Shown piece by piece: positions 1 to 9,035 of a stretch of DNA of 64,000 bases (its first letter is position 1; each line of letters opens with the position of its first letter). The translations under genes and the position numbers were made by a program. The stretch covers positions 248,001 to 312,000 of the forward strand of contig JAFRQR010000020.1 of NCBI GenBank assembly GCA_017428545.1, written 5' to 3'. Below the pieces are notes generated by a model. It did no database searches and was not told the origin of the DNA. It saw nothing but the letters and a program-made list of their open reading frames with translations. The DNA is from Clostridiales bacterium (lineage in GTDB: Bacteria > Bacillota > Clostridia > Saccharofermentanales > Saccharofermentanaceae).

Positions 1-3000
1 ACGCAAAGATCGGAAACTATTCCATATCGTTCAATGACCTTTCCACCGGCCTCAACAATTTTCCTCTCCAGATTTATAGAACGTATGATTCCAGGCGAAG
101 AGACGAACTTGGAGATTTCGGATATGGCTGGGAAATGACAATTGGCGGCCCGAGAATATCCGTCTCAGGCGATCTTTCCTCTGGATGGGGATATGAAAAA
201 CATACGACTGTCGCGGTTCCACTTAATTACTGGAAGCCCGATCATGCTCATGAGATTTATATCGATTGGGGAAATGGGCACTCGGAGACATTCGAATTAT
301 CGCTTTCTCCTGAAAAATGGATTGACGCACCGATGGGAACAGTATCTGCATGTTTCATCAACAAGTCTGGGAAAAGCGATAAGCTGACGATTCTTGACAA
401 ATGTGAAGGCTTGTCCTATGAAAAACCTTCTAAAACAATTCTTGACAGTAGTTATTCTATCTGGAATCCTCAGAATTTCCTCCTTACAACCAAAGATGGT
501 GTGAAGTATTACTTTAATCTGCATAGTGGTCTTTATAAGGTGGAAGATACATATGGACGGACTATCGAGATTACTGATGACGGTGTATTCTATTCAGATG
601 GATCCGGAATTGAGTTTGTCCGGGACGAAGAAGGTAAGATCACCTCTATTTCTGATGGTACTCAAAGTGTATCGTACTCCTACGAGAATGGCGATTTAAC
701 ATCTGTAGTTGACCGCGCAAATAACACCACATCTTTCAAGTACAAGACGGATCCGGCTCACTATCTGGAAGAGATTATCGATCCGCTGAATCATCGTGTC
801 GCAAAGAATATCTACGACGAGGATGGCCGCCTGATAAGTACGATTGATGCAGACGGAAACGAAATCAAGTTTGATCACGTCCTTGATAAAGATCACAAGG
901 TTGAGGTTGTAACAAATCGTCTGGGATATTCAACCGTATACGAGTATGATGATTGGGGAAATGTTATTTCTGTTAAAGATGCTTTGGGAAGAATCACATA
1001 TACGGAATATGACGAGAATCACCATGTAAAAACCAAGACAGATGCAAAAGGGAATACGACGTATTATGACTATTCTGTTGACGGAGATCTTCTTTCTGTC
1101 ACAGACAGTCTTAATAGAACCATGGAGGCATCCTATACCTCTGAAGGATACATGAGTAATGTCAACCAATGCGGTCTTGATGTCTTGGATCTTTCTTATG
1201 ATCAACATGGGAATATCCTTAATGCGACAGATTCCTTGGGGAATACAGAAACCTTTGAATATTTCTCAGATGGCAATTTGAAGAGTGTTACGGACAGTAT
1301 AGGACTTCTATATAATTGCGTCTATGATGATTCCGGAAGAGTCAAGCAGATGACAAATTCCGAGGGCCTTGTTATTGCTTTCAGGTATAACGAGCAGGAT
1401 CTGATCTCTGAACGAACGGTTACAACTAACGGAAAATCTTTGACTACATCGTACGAATACGACCTTTATGGGAATGTCACCAAGAAAACATATCCCGACA
1501 GGACTTATGAGATCTACACATATGATGCTGTCGGAAATATGACAGGTAGCATCGACTATCTAAACCGCAAAACTGAGTATTCGTACGACATATACGGAAA
1601 TTGTACTCAAATTACCTATCCAGACAACACCACAGAGTCTTTTGAATATGACGCGGAGAATCAGCTTATTCATGCAGAGGACAGACTCGGTAATGGCGTC
1701 GATTTCAAGTATGACGGGGTTGGCAATGTTGTTGAGAAGAAGTACTCGACCGGGGCGATAATATCCTATGAGTACGATGCAAACAACCAACCGATATATG
1801 TCACAAATAGCCTTGGTGGAGTAACTTCTTATAAGTATGATGCTATTGGCAGAAACACAGAGGTAAAGGATCCTTTCGGAAACACAACCACCTATGACTA
1901 TTCTGATCTTGGACTTATTTCTTCCGTTACAGATGCGAACGGGAATACATATTTCTTTGAGTACGATGATGGTGGAAACAGGACGAAAGTCACTTACCCG
2001 GATGGAACATCGAATACCTGGTCGTACGACGTTCGTGGCAGATTAAAGACGTGCACGGATGCTGAGAACAACACAACATCGTACGATTATGATTCCATGG
2101 ACAGACTCATCAAGGTTACTGATCCATCAGGAGCATCGTGGAATTACGAGTACGATAAGCTCGGCAACTTGACAAAAGTAACGGACAGTCTGAATAACGA
2201 GACGAAGTATTCTTATGACGAATATGGAAGACTCGTTAAGACAACAAATGCCAAGGGCAACGAATCGGCCGTTTCTTATAACACGGCTGGCCAGGTGATA
2301 TCCAGCACTGATTTCGGAGGAAACGAAACCTTATATTCTTATGACGAACTCGGGAGAGTCTCTTCTGTGGAAGACGGAGAAGGAATAACTACCTATGTAT
2401 ACAACGAAAAAGGACAACTGATTCGAGTTGAGTCACGGGACGGAGATATTTCTTATTCGTATAACCAGCAGGGGTACCTTGCTTCTAAGACGGATGAAAG
2501 AGACAGGACAGTATACTACTATTACGACGAGAGTGGGTATCTTACTGATGTTTCCTGTTCCGAAGGTTCTGTTACTTATTCGTACGATAAATCCGGTCGG
2601 CTGACCAGCGTTACCGATGCGAATGGCAATACTACTTCGTACAGTTACGACGAAGTCGGAAATCTAAAAGACACAGCCTATCCGAACGGCATTACTACCA
2701 CTTATGAGTATAACGATAACAATCTTCTTGTCGGACAGGTATCAAAGAATGCTGCCGGAACAGTCATTGCGAGTTATGAATATACACTTGGAGAAAACGG
2801 TGAAAGACTGATCTGTCAGGAATTGAACAGAAAAGTGACCTACACCTATGACAATCTTCAGAGGTTGACGTCAGAGACGATTGAAAGTAACGGAACAACG
2901 TCTGTCACCACCTACTTCTACGACTCGAACTCGAATCGTACTGCAATGAACAAAGACGGAGTTGTTACGAACTACACATATAACGAACTGAACCAGTTGG

Positions 3001-4238
3001 TTCAGGCTGGAACGGTTGTATATACCTATGACGATGCCGGTAATCTGGTTGCGCAGAGCGATAACGGCATGTTGATTGCTTCTTACGAGTACAACTCCAG
3101 AAATCAAATGGTCAAAGCGGTTGTAAATACTGTAAACGGAACGATTACCGAGACATATACTTACAATTATCTCGGCGATCGCACTTCCAAGACCAGTAAC
3201 GGAGTAACAACGTACTATACTCTTGACTATAGCTCCGGACTATCTCAGAACCTTGTCATTGAGAAGGAAGGAACAACTACTTTTTATGTTCGCGGATTTG
3301 AGTTGATATCCGGGGAATGTGGAGCGGACACATTCTATTACCTGTACGATGGTGGCAATTCAGTTCGTGGCATCACGGATGCAAATGGCAATATCTCAGA
3401 CGAGTATATGTTTGATGCTTTCGGAAATAAGATCGAACATACTGGAGATTCTGACAACGCATACGGATTCCAAGGCGAACAGCAGGATGAAACTGGACTC
3501 TACTACCTAAGAGCAAGATATATGGATCCGACAACAGGTACCTTCACTAGCATGGATACCTATGCCGGAAGTCTTTCTGATCCGATGAGTCAGCATAAGT
3601 ATCTATTTGCGAACAGCAATCCAGTTAAGTACTGCGATCCGAACGGACACGAGAGTGAACTGCTTAAACAGGTCGTTATAGTTTCCACAATAGCTATGTT
3701 GTCTACAGTCTTGCTAGCAGGTTGCTATATGTTGCTTCAATCACAATCGACTAATCAGGATGCTAAAGGAATAAATGAGTTGGTGATTGATAAAATCGAT
3801 GATTGGAGTAATCGGAACTGCATGCTTTGGTCTCTGATGAACTATTTGATTTTTGGTAAAGAAGGAGATAATACTTCAGATGGTGAAGACGGCTATTATG
3901 AGGGTGATTATGGCAACTACGATCCTAATTATGAACATTATTATGACGATTATTATAATGGGTACTATGAAAGCGGTAATCAGCCTCCCCAAGATCCAAA
4001 TCGAAAACCAAAGAAAAACGGGAATAAAAGAAATGATATTCAAGACTTTAAAAAGGTGGATGATAAATACTTAAAACAACATGGCTATGATGCACATGCA
4101 ATCAAAAACAGTGCTATAGGGAATCAAGCCCCAATAAAACAATATGACATTTTCATTAATAAAAACACAGGTGAGTTGTATGTGTTTCCCAAAAACGGTG
4201 CAGGAGAAGGTGTTGCTACAGGATATTTTATAAATTGA
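1..4238 (+). CDS. RHS/YD-repeat polymorphic toxin, C-terminal type-33-like toxin tip (5' end outside window)
   Basis: The frame is open from base 3, so the gene begins upstream; the first ATG at 135 is internal. The first residues read LSTGLNNFPLQIYRTYDSR, typical of the entry to an RHS core. About 1,100 residues of YD repeats follow (YDxxGN..., about 20 residues each). The core closes with GLYYLRARYMDPTTGTFTSMD and NPVKYCDPNG, the usual RHS boundary. After it come a hydrophobic segment, an acidic Tyr-rich linker (about 3885-3990) and a short tip of about 65 residues (DDKYLKQHGYDAHAIK ... GEGVATGYFIN). I recognise the tip from memory as polymorphic toxin type 33, not by search. RHS shells encapsulate and deliver C-terminal toxins to competitor cells. 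The tip is more AT-rich than the core, as expected for swapped toxin ends. The immunity gene follows 65 bp downstream. Confidence 0.9.
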   Translation, partial: AKIGNYSISFNDLSTGLNNFPLQIYRTYDSRRRDELGDFGYGWEMTIGGPRISVSGDLSSGWGYEKHTTVAVPLNYWKPDHAHEIYIDWGNGHSETFELSLSPEKWIDAPMGTVSACFINKSGKSDKLTILDKCEGLSYEKPSKTILDSSYSIWNPQNFLLTTKDGVKYYFNLHSGLYKVEDTYGRTIEITDDGVFYSDGSGIEFVRDEEGKITSISDGTQSVSYSYENGDLTSVVDRANNTTSFKYKTDPAHYLEEIIDPLNHRVAKNIYDEDGRLISTIDADGNEIKFDHVLDKDHKVEVVTNRLGYSTVYEYDDWGNVISVKDALGRITYTEYDENHHVKTKTDAKGNTTYYDYSVDGDLLSVTDSLNRTMEASYTSEGYMSNVNQCGLDVLDLSYDQHGNILNATDSLGNTETFEYFSDGNLKSVTDSIGLLYNCVYDDSGRVKQMTNSEGLVIAFRYNEQDLISERTVTTNGKSLTTSYEYDLYGNVTKKTYPDRTYEIYTYDAVGNMTGSIDYLNRKTEYSYDIYGNCTQITYPDNTTESFEYDAENQLIHAEDRLGNGVDFKYDGVGNVVEKKYSTGAIISYEYDANNQPIYVTNSLGGVTSYKYDAIGRNTEVKDPFGNTTTYDYSDLGLISSVTDANGNTYFFEYDDGGNRTKVTYPDGTSNTWSYDVRGRLKTCTDAENNTTSYDYDSMDRLIKVTDPSGASWNYEYDKLGNLTKVTDSLNNETKYSYDEYGRLVKTTNAKGNESAVSYNTAGQVISSTDFGGNETLYSYDELGRVSSVEDGEGITTYVYNEKGQLIRVESRDGDISYSYNQQGYLASKTDERDRTVYYYYDESGYLTDVSCSEGSVTYSYDKSGRLTSVTDANGNTTSYSYDEVGNLKDTAYPNGITTTYEYNDNNLLVGQVSKNAAGTVIASYEYTLGENGERLICQELNRKVTYTYDNLQRLTSETIESNGTTSVTTYFYDSNSNRTAMNKDGVVTNYTYNELNQLVQAGTVVYTYDDAGNLVAQSDNGMLIASYEYNSRNQMVKAVVNTVNGTITETYTYNYLGDRTSKTSNGVTTYYTLDYSSGLSQNLVIEKEGTTTFYVRGFELISGECGADTFYYLYDGGNSVRGITDANGNISDEYMFDAFGNKIEHTGDSDNAYGFQGEQQDETGLYYLRARYMDPTTGTFTSMDTYAGSLSDPMSQHKYLFANSNPVKYCDPNGHESELLKQVVIVSTIAMLSTVLLAGCYMLLQSQSTNQDAKGINELVIDKIDDWSNRNCMLWSLMNYLIFGKEGDNTSDGEDGYYEGDYGNYDPNYEHYYDDYYNGYYESGNQPPQDPNRKPKKNGNKRNDIQDFKKVDDKYLKQHGYDAHAIKNSAIGNQAPIKQYDIFINKNTGELYVFPKNGAGEGVATGYFIN

Positions 4239-4303
4239 TGAACTAAACTGTAAGAAAAGACCAGTACTAACCTGTTATAGCAAGATAGCTAAAGGAGGAA
4301 AAG

Positions 4304-4726
4304 ATGATAGATAAAACAACATGTTATACGTATTTTGGTATACGAGGAGATTTCAACCCGGATGACATAACTAACATACTGAGGATAAGTCCAGAACATT
4401 CCTTTCTCAAAGGCGAATTGAACGAAGTAGGAAAACCATACAAGTTTTCATGCTGGTGTGGTTGCTATTGCAGAGATTACGATATTGATTTGAGCGTACA
4501 GATGAAAAAAACTATCGAACCGCTATTGAACAAAACAGAAGAGCTTGAGTCAATAAGAACAAAATACGGAGCCTCTCTCTCTTTGGAGGTTGTTCCTGAG
4601 ATCGTTTGGGGCTCTGATAAGCCTATCGTTGCGCCTTCGATTGAAGTGATGGAGTTTTGTTGTCGGACACATACTGATTTGGACATTGACTGGTATTTCT
4701 ATGTCGATGATGATTATAAAGAGTAG
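4304..4726 (+). CDS. DUF4279-like protein, probable immunity protein for the upstream RHS toxin
   Basis: A 140-residue acidic soluble protein with a strong ribosome site (AAAGGAGG) ahead of the ATG. The N-terminal pattern CYTYFGIRGDFNPDDITNIL, then LRISPEHSFLKGE, matches what I know of DUF4279 (an aromatic-rich strand, then GxxxxPxxIT, then SP...xxGE). DUF4279 proteins are often encoded directly after polymorphic toxins and are regarded as candidate immunity proteins. Its position 65 bp after the toxin tip on the same strand supports the role. No signal peptide is visible, so it would act in the cytoplasm on incoming or self-made toxin. The family call is from motif memory; the immunity role is inferred from position. 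Confidence 0.72.
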   Translation: MIDKTTCYTYFGIRGDFNPDDITNILRISPEHSFLKGELNEVGKPYKFSCWCGCYCRDYDIDLSVQMKKTIEPLLNKTEELESIRTKYGASLSLEVVPEIVWGSDKPIVAPSIEVMEFCCRTHTDLDIDWYFYVDDDYKE

Positions 4727-4789
4727 TGTTAAGAACTCCATGGGCCGTCACTAAATTACCCTTTAGCCCTGTTGAAAGGAATGATAATC

Positions 4790-4813
4790 TGACGACAATT
4801 TTGACGACAATTT
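4790..4813. repeat. Tandem 12-bp direct repeat
   Basis: TGACGACAATTT occurs twice with no gap, in the 380-bp gap after the immunity gene. It lies about 110 bp from the tRNA fragment. Short direct repeats next to an attachment site can be arm-type integrase binding sites; that reading is an inference. The rest of the gap (4727-4924) shows no convincing gene. Confidence 0.6.
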
Positions 4814-4924
4814 GGTGTGGATTTAATGGAAATAATGGGCTGACCAATACATAATTCACTTCTTTCATAGTCTGAAAGTGCCTATTTTCAACATATTGTG
4901 CGGATTGGGAGTTTTTGTCTCTAA

Positions 4925-4947
4925 TTCGAACCCCATAGTTTCCACCA
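4925..4947 (+). other. tRNA 3'-end fragment, candidate attachment site of an integrated element
   Basis: The bases read as a T-loop (TTCGAAC), a 5-nt T-stem 3' arm (CCCAT), a 7-nt acceptor 3' arm (AGTTTCC), a discriminator A and CCA. This is exactly the 5+7+1+3 layout of a tRNA 3' end. The sequence upstream does not supply the matching 5' half (no GGAAACT acceptor arm at the right distance), so it is a fragment. A terminator-like hairpin follows at once, as after a tRNA gene. Tyrosine-integrase elements commonly insert at tRNA 3' ends and leave such a fragment at the far end. No integrase lies in this window. Confidence 0.55.
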
Positions 4948-4958
4948 GACGCATAAAG

Positions 4959-5003
4959 ACCTGAAAGCATGACAGACGCTCGCTTTCAGGTTTTTCTTTT
5001 TCT
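4959..5003 (+). terminator. Rho-independent terminator
   Basis: A 10-bp stem (ACCTGAAAGC with GCTTTCAGGT) and a 13-nt loop are followed by a T-rich run. It would end transcripts from the toxin-immunity pair, and may originally have ended the tRNA whose 3' end lies just before it. Confidence 0.8.
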
Positions 5004-5106
5004 CTTGAACGAGGTCCGCTTCCAAATGTTATAATGAGCCTGTAACGGGGACTGTCTATATGACATCTTATTGGGGTAAGGTGCATTTCTAAAGGAGGTT
5101 GTACCT

Positions 5107-6075
5107 ATGTCAACATTCAGAGATCGAAACGTCATCGATATTACCGTAGCGGATACAGATAAGAACCGCTTTCTTCTGATCATCATAGACGATATGGAAT
5201 GGTCATCGCTCGACAGGCAATTACACGCACAAATGCTGAACGAAAAGATCATGGACTACTATGGTTATATTGCCAGCGGTCAGGCGGAAAAGGCCAAACC
5301 CGGCATGCGTCCGGTCATTCAGATCCTGGCGCAGTATTCCTTCAGTCAGTACGCTCTCGATTTCTTCGGAAGAGTTACGGACTTCGTGAAAAGCAACGGG
5401 GATCTTTGTGACGTGGAATGGACCCACGATGAAGAAATGGGTCCTTACGATGACGGGTTCAGCGATGATTTTGTCTTCGATCTGAATATGGTTTTTCCAA
5501 GGCTTAAGAAGAACTGGGCGAAGGATCCTTTGAACGAAGTGTCTTTGCTTTCGCCTCATAGTTCATCCCCGAACTGGCCGCCGAATCTTGTCATGATGCG
5601 CATCATGGAGAAATATATCGGGCTTTTCATGCAGGATATGGGAAAAGGTTTCACCTATCTGACCTACAACATGCTCCCGGAAGGTATCACTGTGGAGAAG
5701 CTTCAGGAAGCGGCATTTCAGAATCTTACCCGTGACATCAAGTTCCAGATCTGCGAGATGAAAATACCCGGATTATACGGCGTTGCCTGCGGAGGAGATT
5801 TTGAAGCGGAAAGCCTCTGTATATGGGGGATCTGGAAGGAGCAGGCAGCACGCCTCAATGACGATCTTGTGATCTGCGCTCCTACTAAGGATATGATCAT
5901 CTTCACCAAAGCAAGCGATAAGAAACTCGTCAAGAAACTGATCAAAAAGGCGGAAGAGATCTTTGCCGTGAACCGTAAAACAAGTCCGTTCCTTCTTTAT
6001 TCGCAGGATGTTTTCCGGTTCACAAGATCCGACGCAACACTTCGCATCGATCCGAAGATGTGGATACGGCCGTAA
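5107..6075 (+). CDS. Hypothetical protein, DUF6572-like N-terminus
   Basis: 322 residues with an excellent ribosome site (AAAGGAGG) before the ATG. Residues about 8-110 (VIDITVADTDKN, then LLIIIDDMEW, then LNEKIMDYYGYIASGQ) resemble DUF6572, a small domain of unknown function. The C-terminal 130 residues (LYGVACGGDFEAESLCIWG, then LVICAPTKDMIIFT) look like the DUF1444-type fold found in proteins of unknown role; this match is weak. There are no membrane segments or signal peptide, so it is cytoplasmic. It stands alone, converging on the 6098 gene with only 22 bp between. No function can be assigned. Confidence 0.7.
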   Translation: MSTFRDRNVIDITVADTDKNRFLLIIIDDMEWSSLDRQLHAQMLNEKIMDYYGYIASGQAEKAKPGMRPVIQILAQYSFSQYALDFFGRVTDFVKSNGDLCDVEWTHDEEMGPYDDGFSDDFVFDLNMVFPRLKKNWAKDPLNEVSLLSPHSSSPNWPPNLVMMRIMEKYIGLFMQDMGKGFTYLTYNMLPEGITVEKLQEAAFQNLTRDIKFQICEMKIPGLYGVACGGDFEAESLCIWGIWKEQAARLNDDLVICAPTKDMIIFTKASDKKLVKKLIKKAEEIFAVNRKTSPFLLYSQDVFRFTRSDATLRIDPKMWIRP

Positions 6076-6097
6076 AGAATAATAATCAGGAAGTGAA

Positions 6098-6466
6098 TTA
6101 ACGGTTTACGATAAGATAGACCAGTGGTGACCCTATGAAACAGGACACCACATTTAATATCAGTGCCATGAGATACGGCGGCACTTTCCGGAAATCGAGA
6201 TATTTCTTATAAACCGCGCCTTCCACAAGAACTACGAGGATCTCCAAAACGGCAAAGGGCAGCCAGATCGGAACCGGTGTAAGACTTGCAAAAAACGACA
6301 GGATCACATTCAACGCCGGGTTGGTAAGTACATTTGCCAAAGCGATTATGGCAAAATCATACTTATCTCTTACCCCCAGCAAAAACGCGGTCCCCAGTTC
6401 GAGGATCTCGGTCAATACAAGGCATAATAGAAATATCAGGGCAGCTTCACCTGCGGTCATTATCAT
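6098..6466 (-). CDS. Small membrane protein of unknown function
   Basis: About 122 residues if it starts at the ATG at 6466; an earlier in-frame ATG at 6505 is possible. There are four hydrophobic stretches (AALIFLLCLVLTEIL, AIIALANVL...ILSFF, LPFAVLEILVVLV, LMALILNVVSCFIG...VYLIV) and little else, so it is an integral membrane protein. It overlaps the end of the upstream 77-residue gene, which implies translational coupling. It is the last of three co-directional genes led by an MFS transporter. I do not recognise a family. Confidence 0.65.
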   Translation of the reverse strand: MIMTAGEAALIFLLCLVLTEILELGTAFLLGVRDKYDFAIIALANVLTNPALNVILSFFASLTPVPIWLPFAVLEILVVLVEGAVYKKYLDFRKVPPYLMALILNVVSCFIGSPLVYLIVNR

Positions 6467-6680
6467 TTTCGCTGCGTTCTCTCTTCTGCTGTTCCAGCAT
6501 TTCAATTGTTTTCTTTTGGCGTTCTATCTTTGCGCGTTCTTCATTCCTCTTGTCCGCCAACTTAGGAATCAGGTAAAAACAGACACAAACAATGCCGATT
6601 GGGACTGCAAGGAAGGCCAATAACAATGGTAACACGATAATCGGCGGAAACCCTATATCCAGACACACATAATTAAACAT
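6447..6680 (-). CDS. Single-pass membrane protein with coiled-coil tail
   Basis: 77 residues. One N-terminal transmembrane helix (IIVLPLLLAFLAVPIGIVCV) is followed by a charged, probably helical cytoplasmic tail rich in K, R and E (NEERAKIERQKKTIEMLEQQ). A perfect AAGGAGGT lies eight bases before the ATG, inside the end of the transporter gene, and the two reading frames overlap by 8 bp. This is a real, coupled small gene. The function is unknown; an accessory subunit of the transporter is possible but unproven. Confidence 0.7.
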   Translation of the reverse strand: MFNYVCLDIGFPPIIVLPLLLAFLAVPIGIVCVCFYLIPKLADKRNEERAKIERQKKTIEMLEQQKRERSENDNDRR

Positions 6681-7746
6681 TATTCTTTACCTCCTTTTCC
6701 GGTACCAGCACATAATGTGCGAATAAGAAACAGATCGCGGAAGCGATCACTATGATCATGCAGTTCTGAAGGAAGCCATCTGCTTTGAAAGCGGTGGCCA
6801 TAACACTTCCGAAGAAGATGGCGATCGTCGTGACGCCGAAAGCCGCGCCCGGCGCGATCTTCATAACGGACACGAGCATACCGACCGTGATCGGCATCGT
6901 CATACTGAAAAACATAATTCCGAGAAGAGATATGATCATGATCTGATCCCCGAGGATCAGAAACGGAAGCGCGCCGATGATGCTGATGAAAGCCGTCTTC
7001 CGAAGTCCGATCGCATCGGAAAGAACGCCGCCGAGTGCTTTTCCCACGCCCATAGAAACATAAAGAAGGATCGTCTCGACGACCGTTGTATTCCACGACG
7101 TCGGGATCGCATATCCCAGATACGTTCGGACCATTACGATCAGAAAAGCAACCGCGATGACGACACCGGTGACCGTCTTCGAAGTGGTGAAGTTATAGTC
7201 GTCACAAAAATCGTTTTCAACGGAATTATCCTTGTATAAGGTTTCGCCGTAGATCACCAGCGGAAACATGATCACGCCGAGAAGCGCGATCCACCAAAAC
7301 GACAGATCCGTCTCTGCGGAAAGCAGCTGTCCGGTGATCACGCCGAAAGCTCCGCCGCTGACATAGATCGCAACAGGAGACAGTTTTCCTCCGGAAGTTC
7401 GAATCGTCAGTTCCGCGCCGGATATATGAAGAAGCGCATTGCCGGTACAAAGAAGGATCAGCGAGATCCAGAACAGAAAGCCCGTTGCGTCGAAAACGAA
7501 ATAGATGAGAAACCCGCCGAAAAGCAGCGGCACACCGATAATGCCGGGATGGAACTTATCGAAAAGATCACGAAGCGTACCGAAAAACATCTGCGGGATA
7601 AAAGCCACGCCGTTATACACGGTCATTACTGCGGCGATCGTCTTAATGTCGCCGACGACACTGTACAGCATAAAGAAGCACACCACTTCCAGCATGAAAT
7701 GTATGGCAAAGTATAAAGCTGCCGATTTTTTAGCTCTTGCTGTCAT
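6673..7746 (-). CDS. Major facilitator superfamily transporter
   Basis: 357 residues from the ATG at 7746, chosen because GAGGG lies five bases upstream. The protein has about 12 hydrophobic helices and an MFS-like loop between helices 2 and 3 (FFGTLRDLFDKFHPGIIG). An equivalent loop follows in the second half (LGGVLSDAIGLRKTAFIS). There is a longer hydrophilic break near residues 170-195 between the two six-helix halves. The substrate cannot be read from the sequence. It heads a three-gene unit with overlapping ends. The gene faces away from the LysR gene, with 170 bp between them. Confidence 0.85.
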   Translation of the reverse strand: MTARAKKSAALYFAIHFMLEVVCFFMLYSVVGDIKTIAAVMTVYNGVAFIPQMFFGTLRDLFDKFHPGIIGVPLLFGGFLIYFVFDATGFLFWISLILLCTGNALLHISGAELTIRTSGGKLSPVAIYVSGGAFGVITGQLLSAETDLSFWWIALLGVIMFPLVIYGETLYKDNSVENDFCDDYNFTTSKTVTGVVIAVAFLIVMVRTYLGYAIPTSWNTTVVETILLYVSMGVGKALGGVLSDAIGLRKTAFISIIGALPFLILGDQIMIISLLGIMFFSMTMPITVGMLVSVMKIAPGAAFGVTTIAIFFGSVMATAFKADGFLQNCMIIVIASAICFLFAHYVLVPEKEVKNNV

Positions 7747-7915
7747 ATACGCCCTCAAACAGACCCATAAATGCTTCCGTGCTTTTCATCCGAAAGCAAC
7801 CCCAACTGTTTACATTATACTACATTCGAGATGCGCAAACATGAAAGTGGTAGCGATTAAGGTGTCAGCATAACGACCGGCGAGCGCTGATAACAAAAGA
7901 AAGGGGAGCTGGTCA

Positions 7916-8815
7916 TCATATGGAAAACTCTTTGAGGATGCGGATGTATTCTTCCGTCAGATGCGAGGGGTGGATCCTTTCCGGAAGGATGTATCCGATC
8001 TGCATGTAATCGTCGACTTTTAAGGGCTTGGCGATGATGCTCGGGCCATTCAGTTCTTCGTTGATGACACCGCTGCAGATCGTATATCCGTCAAGACCGA
8101 TCAGAAGGTTAAAAAGTGTCGCACGGTCGCGCACGATCAGTTCTTTATCACAATCCACGGTACTTAAAATCTCTTCGGAAAAGTAAAAGGAGTTATGGCT
8201 TCCCTGCTCGTAGGAAAGCCGCGGATAAGGTTTCAGATCATCAAGTGTCAGCGATCTCTTTTTGGCAAGCGGCGAATGCGTGCTGATAAATACATGTGGC
8301 TTCGCACGGAAAAGCGGCTCGAAAAGAAGTCCGTTGTCGCGAAGGGTCTTGCGGATCACGGTCTCGTTAAATTCATTGAGATAAAGCACACCGATCTCGC
8401 TTCGGAGCTTCGCGACGTCGTCGATAATGTCATAGGTCTGCGTCTCTCTCATGTGGAATTCGTATTTGTTGCCGCCGTAAAGTTTCAGAAGTTCCACGAA
8501 AGCTTCGACCGCGAAGGAATAGTGCTGCGCCGAGACACAGAAGCGGGTCTTCCCTTCCGTTTTTCCCGTATATCTTTCTTCGATCAGATCAGCCTGCTCT
8601 AAGATCTGTCTGGCATAGCCCAGAAACTCCTCACCTTCGGCCGTGACTTCGACGCCTTTATTACTTCTGTCGAAGATCGTAACTTTGTATTCGTTTTCGA
8701 TCTCACGGATCGCGGCGGTCAGGCTCGGCTGCGCGATAAATAGTTTCGCGGCAGCTTCCGTGATGTTTCCGGTATCTGCTACCGTGACGACATATCTCAG
8801 CTGTTTCAGTGTCAT
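7916..8815 (-). CDS. LysR-family transcriptional regulator, probably of metEF
   Basis: 299 residues, the standard LysR length. The N-terminal helix-turn-helix is canonical (TLKQLRYVVTVADTGNITEA, then AKLFIAQPSLTAAIREIE), and residues about 90-295 form the effector-binding domain. The start has GGAGGG six bases upstream. It is divergent from metE-metF, with a palindrome of LysR type in the 220-bp shared region. In Gram-positive bacteria, LysR proteins such as MtaR/CmbR control methionine and cysteine supply, so control of metEF is the simplest reading. The ligand is unknown. Confidence 0.88.
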   Translation of the reverse strand: MTLKQLRYVVTVADTGNITEAAAKLFIAQPSLTAAIREIENEYKVTIFDRSNKGVEVTAEGEEFLGYARQILEQADLIEERYTGKTEGKTRFCVSAQHYSFAVEAFVELLKLYGGNKYEFHMRETQTYDIIDDVAKLRSEIGVLYLNEFNETVIRKTLRDNGLLFEPLFRAKPHVFISTHSPLAKKRSLTLDDLKPYPRLSYEQGSHNSFYFSEEILSTVDCDKELIVRDRATLFNLLIGLDGYTICSGVINEELNGPSIIAKPLKVDDYMQIGYILPERIHPSHLTEEYIRILKEFSI

Positions 8816-8931
8816 AAAGGTCCCTCCGGATGCCTGAAATTTCAGGTGTTTCGTTCCCCGGAAGCAGATGGTTTCCGGGAACGGTGCTTTTCGCGATACA
8901 TAGAGCTTTTTCTATAACTATAACACTCGTC

Positions 8932-8946
8932 ATAGATAAAATCTAT
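8932..8946. promoter_or_regulatory. Palindromic LysR-type operator in the metE/lysR divergent region
   Basis: ATAGATAAAATCTAT is a perfect 6-bp inverted repeat around AAA and contains the T-N11-A spacing typical of LysR boxes. It lies about 90 bp before metE and 115 bp before the regulator start. Nearby TATAACTATAAC may be a second, weaker half-site. The role as the binding site of the adjacent regulator is inferred. Confidence 0.5.
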
Positions 8947-9035
8947 CGTCATGTGCCGATTTTATGTATTTTACCTACCGAAATGCTAGGCGTATACTTC
9001 GAACTACGAAAAACAAGAACAGGAGATTAAGGAAA

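Noticed and set aside
4870-4950. Complete tRNA or tmRNA gene
   Set aside because: Only the T-loop onward fits; there is no matching acceptor 5' arm, D-arm or anticodon arm, and no tmRNA tag frame.
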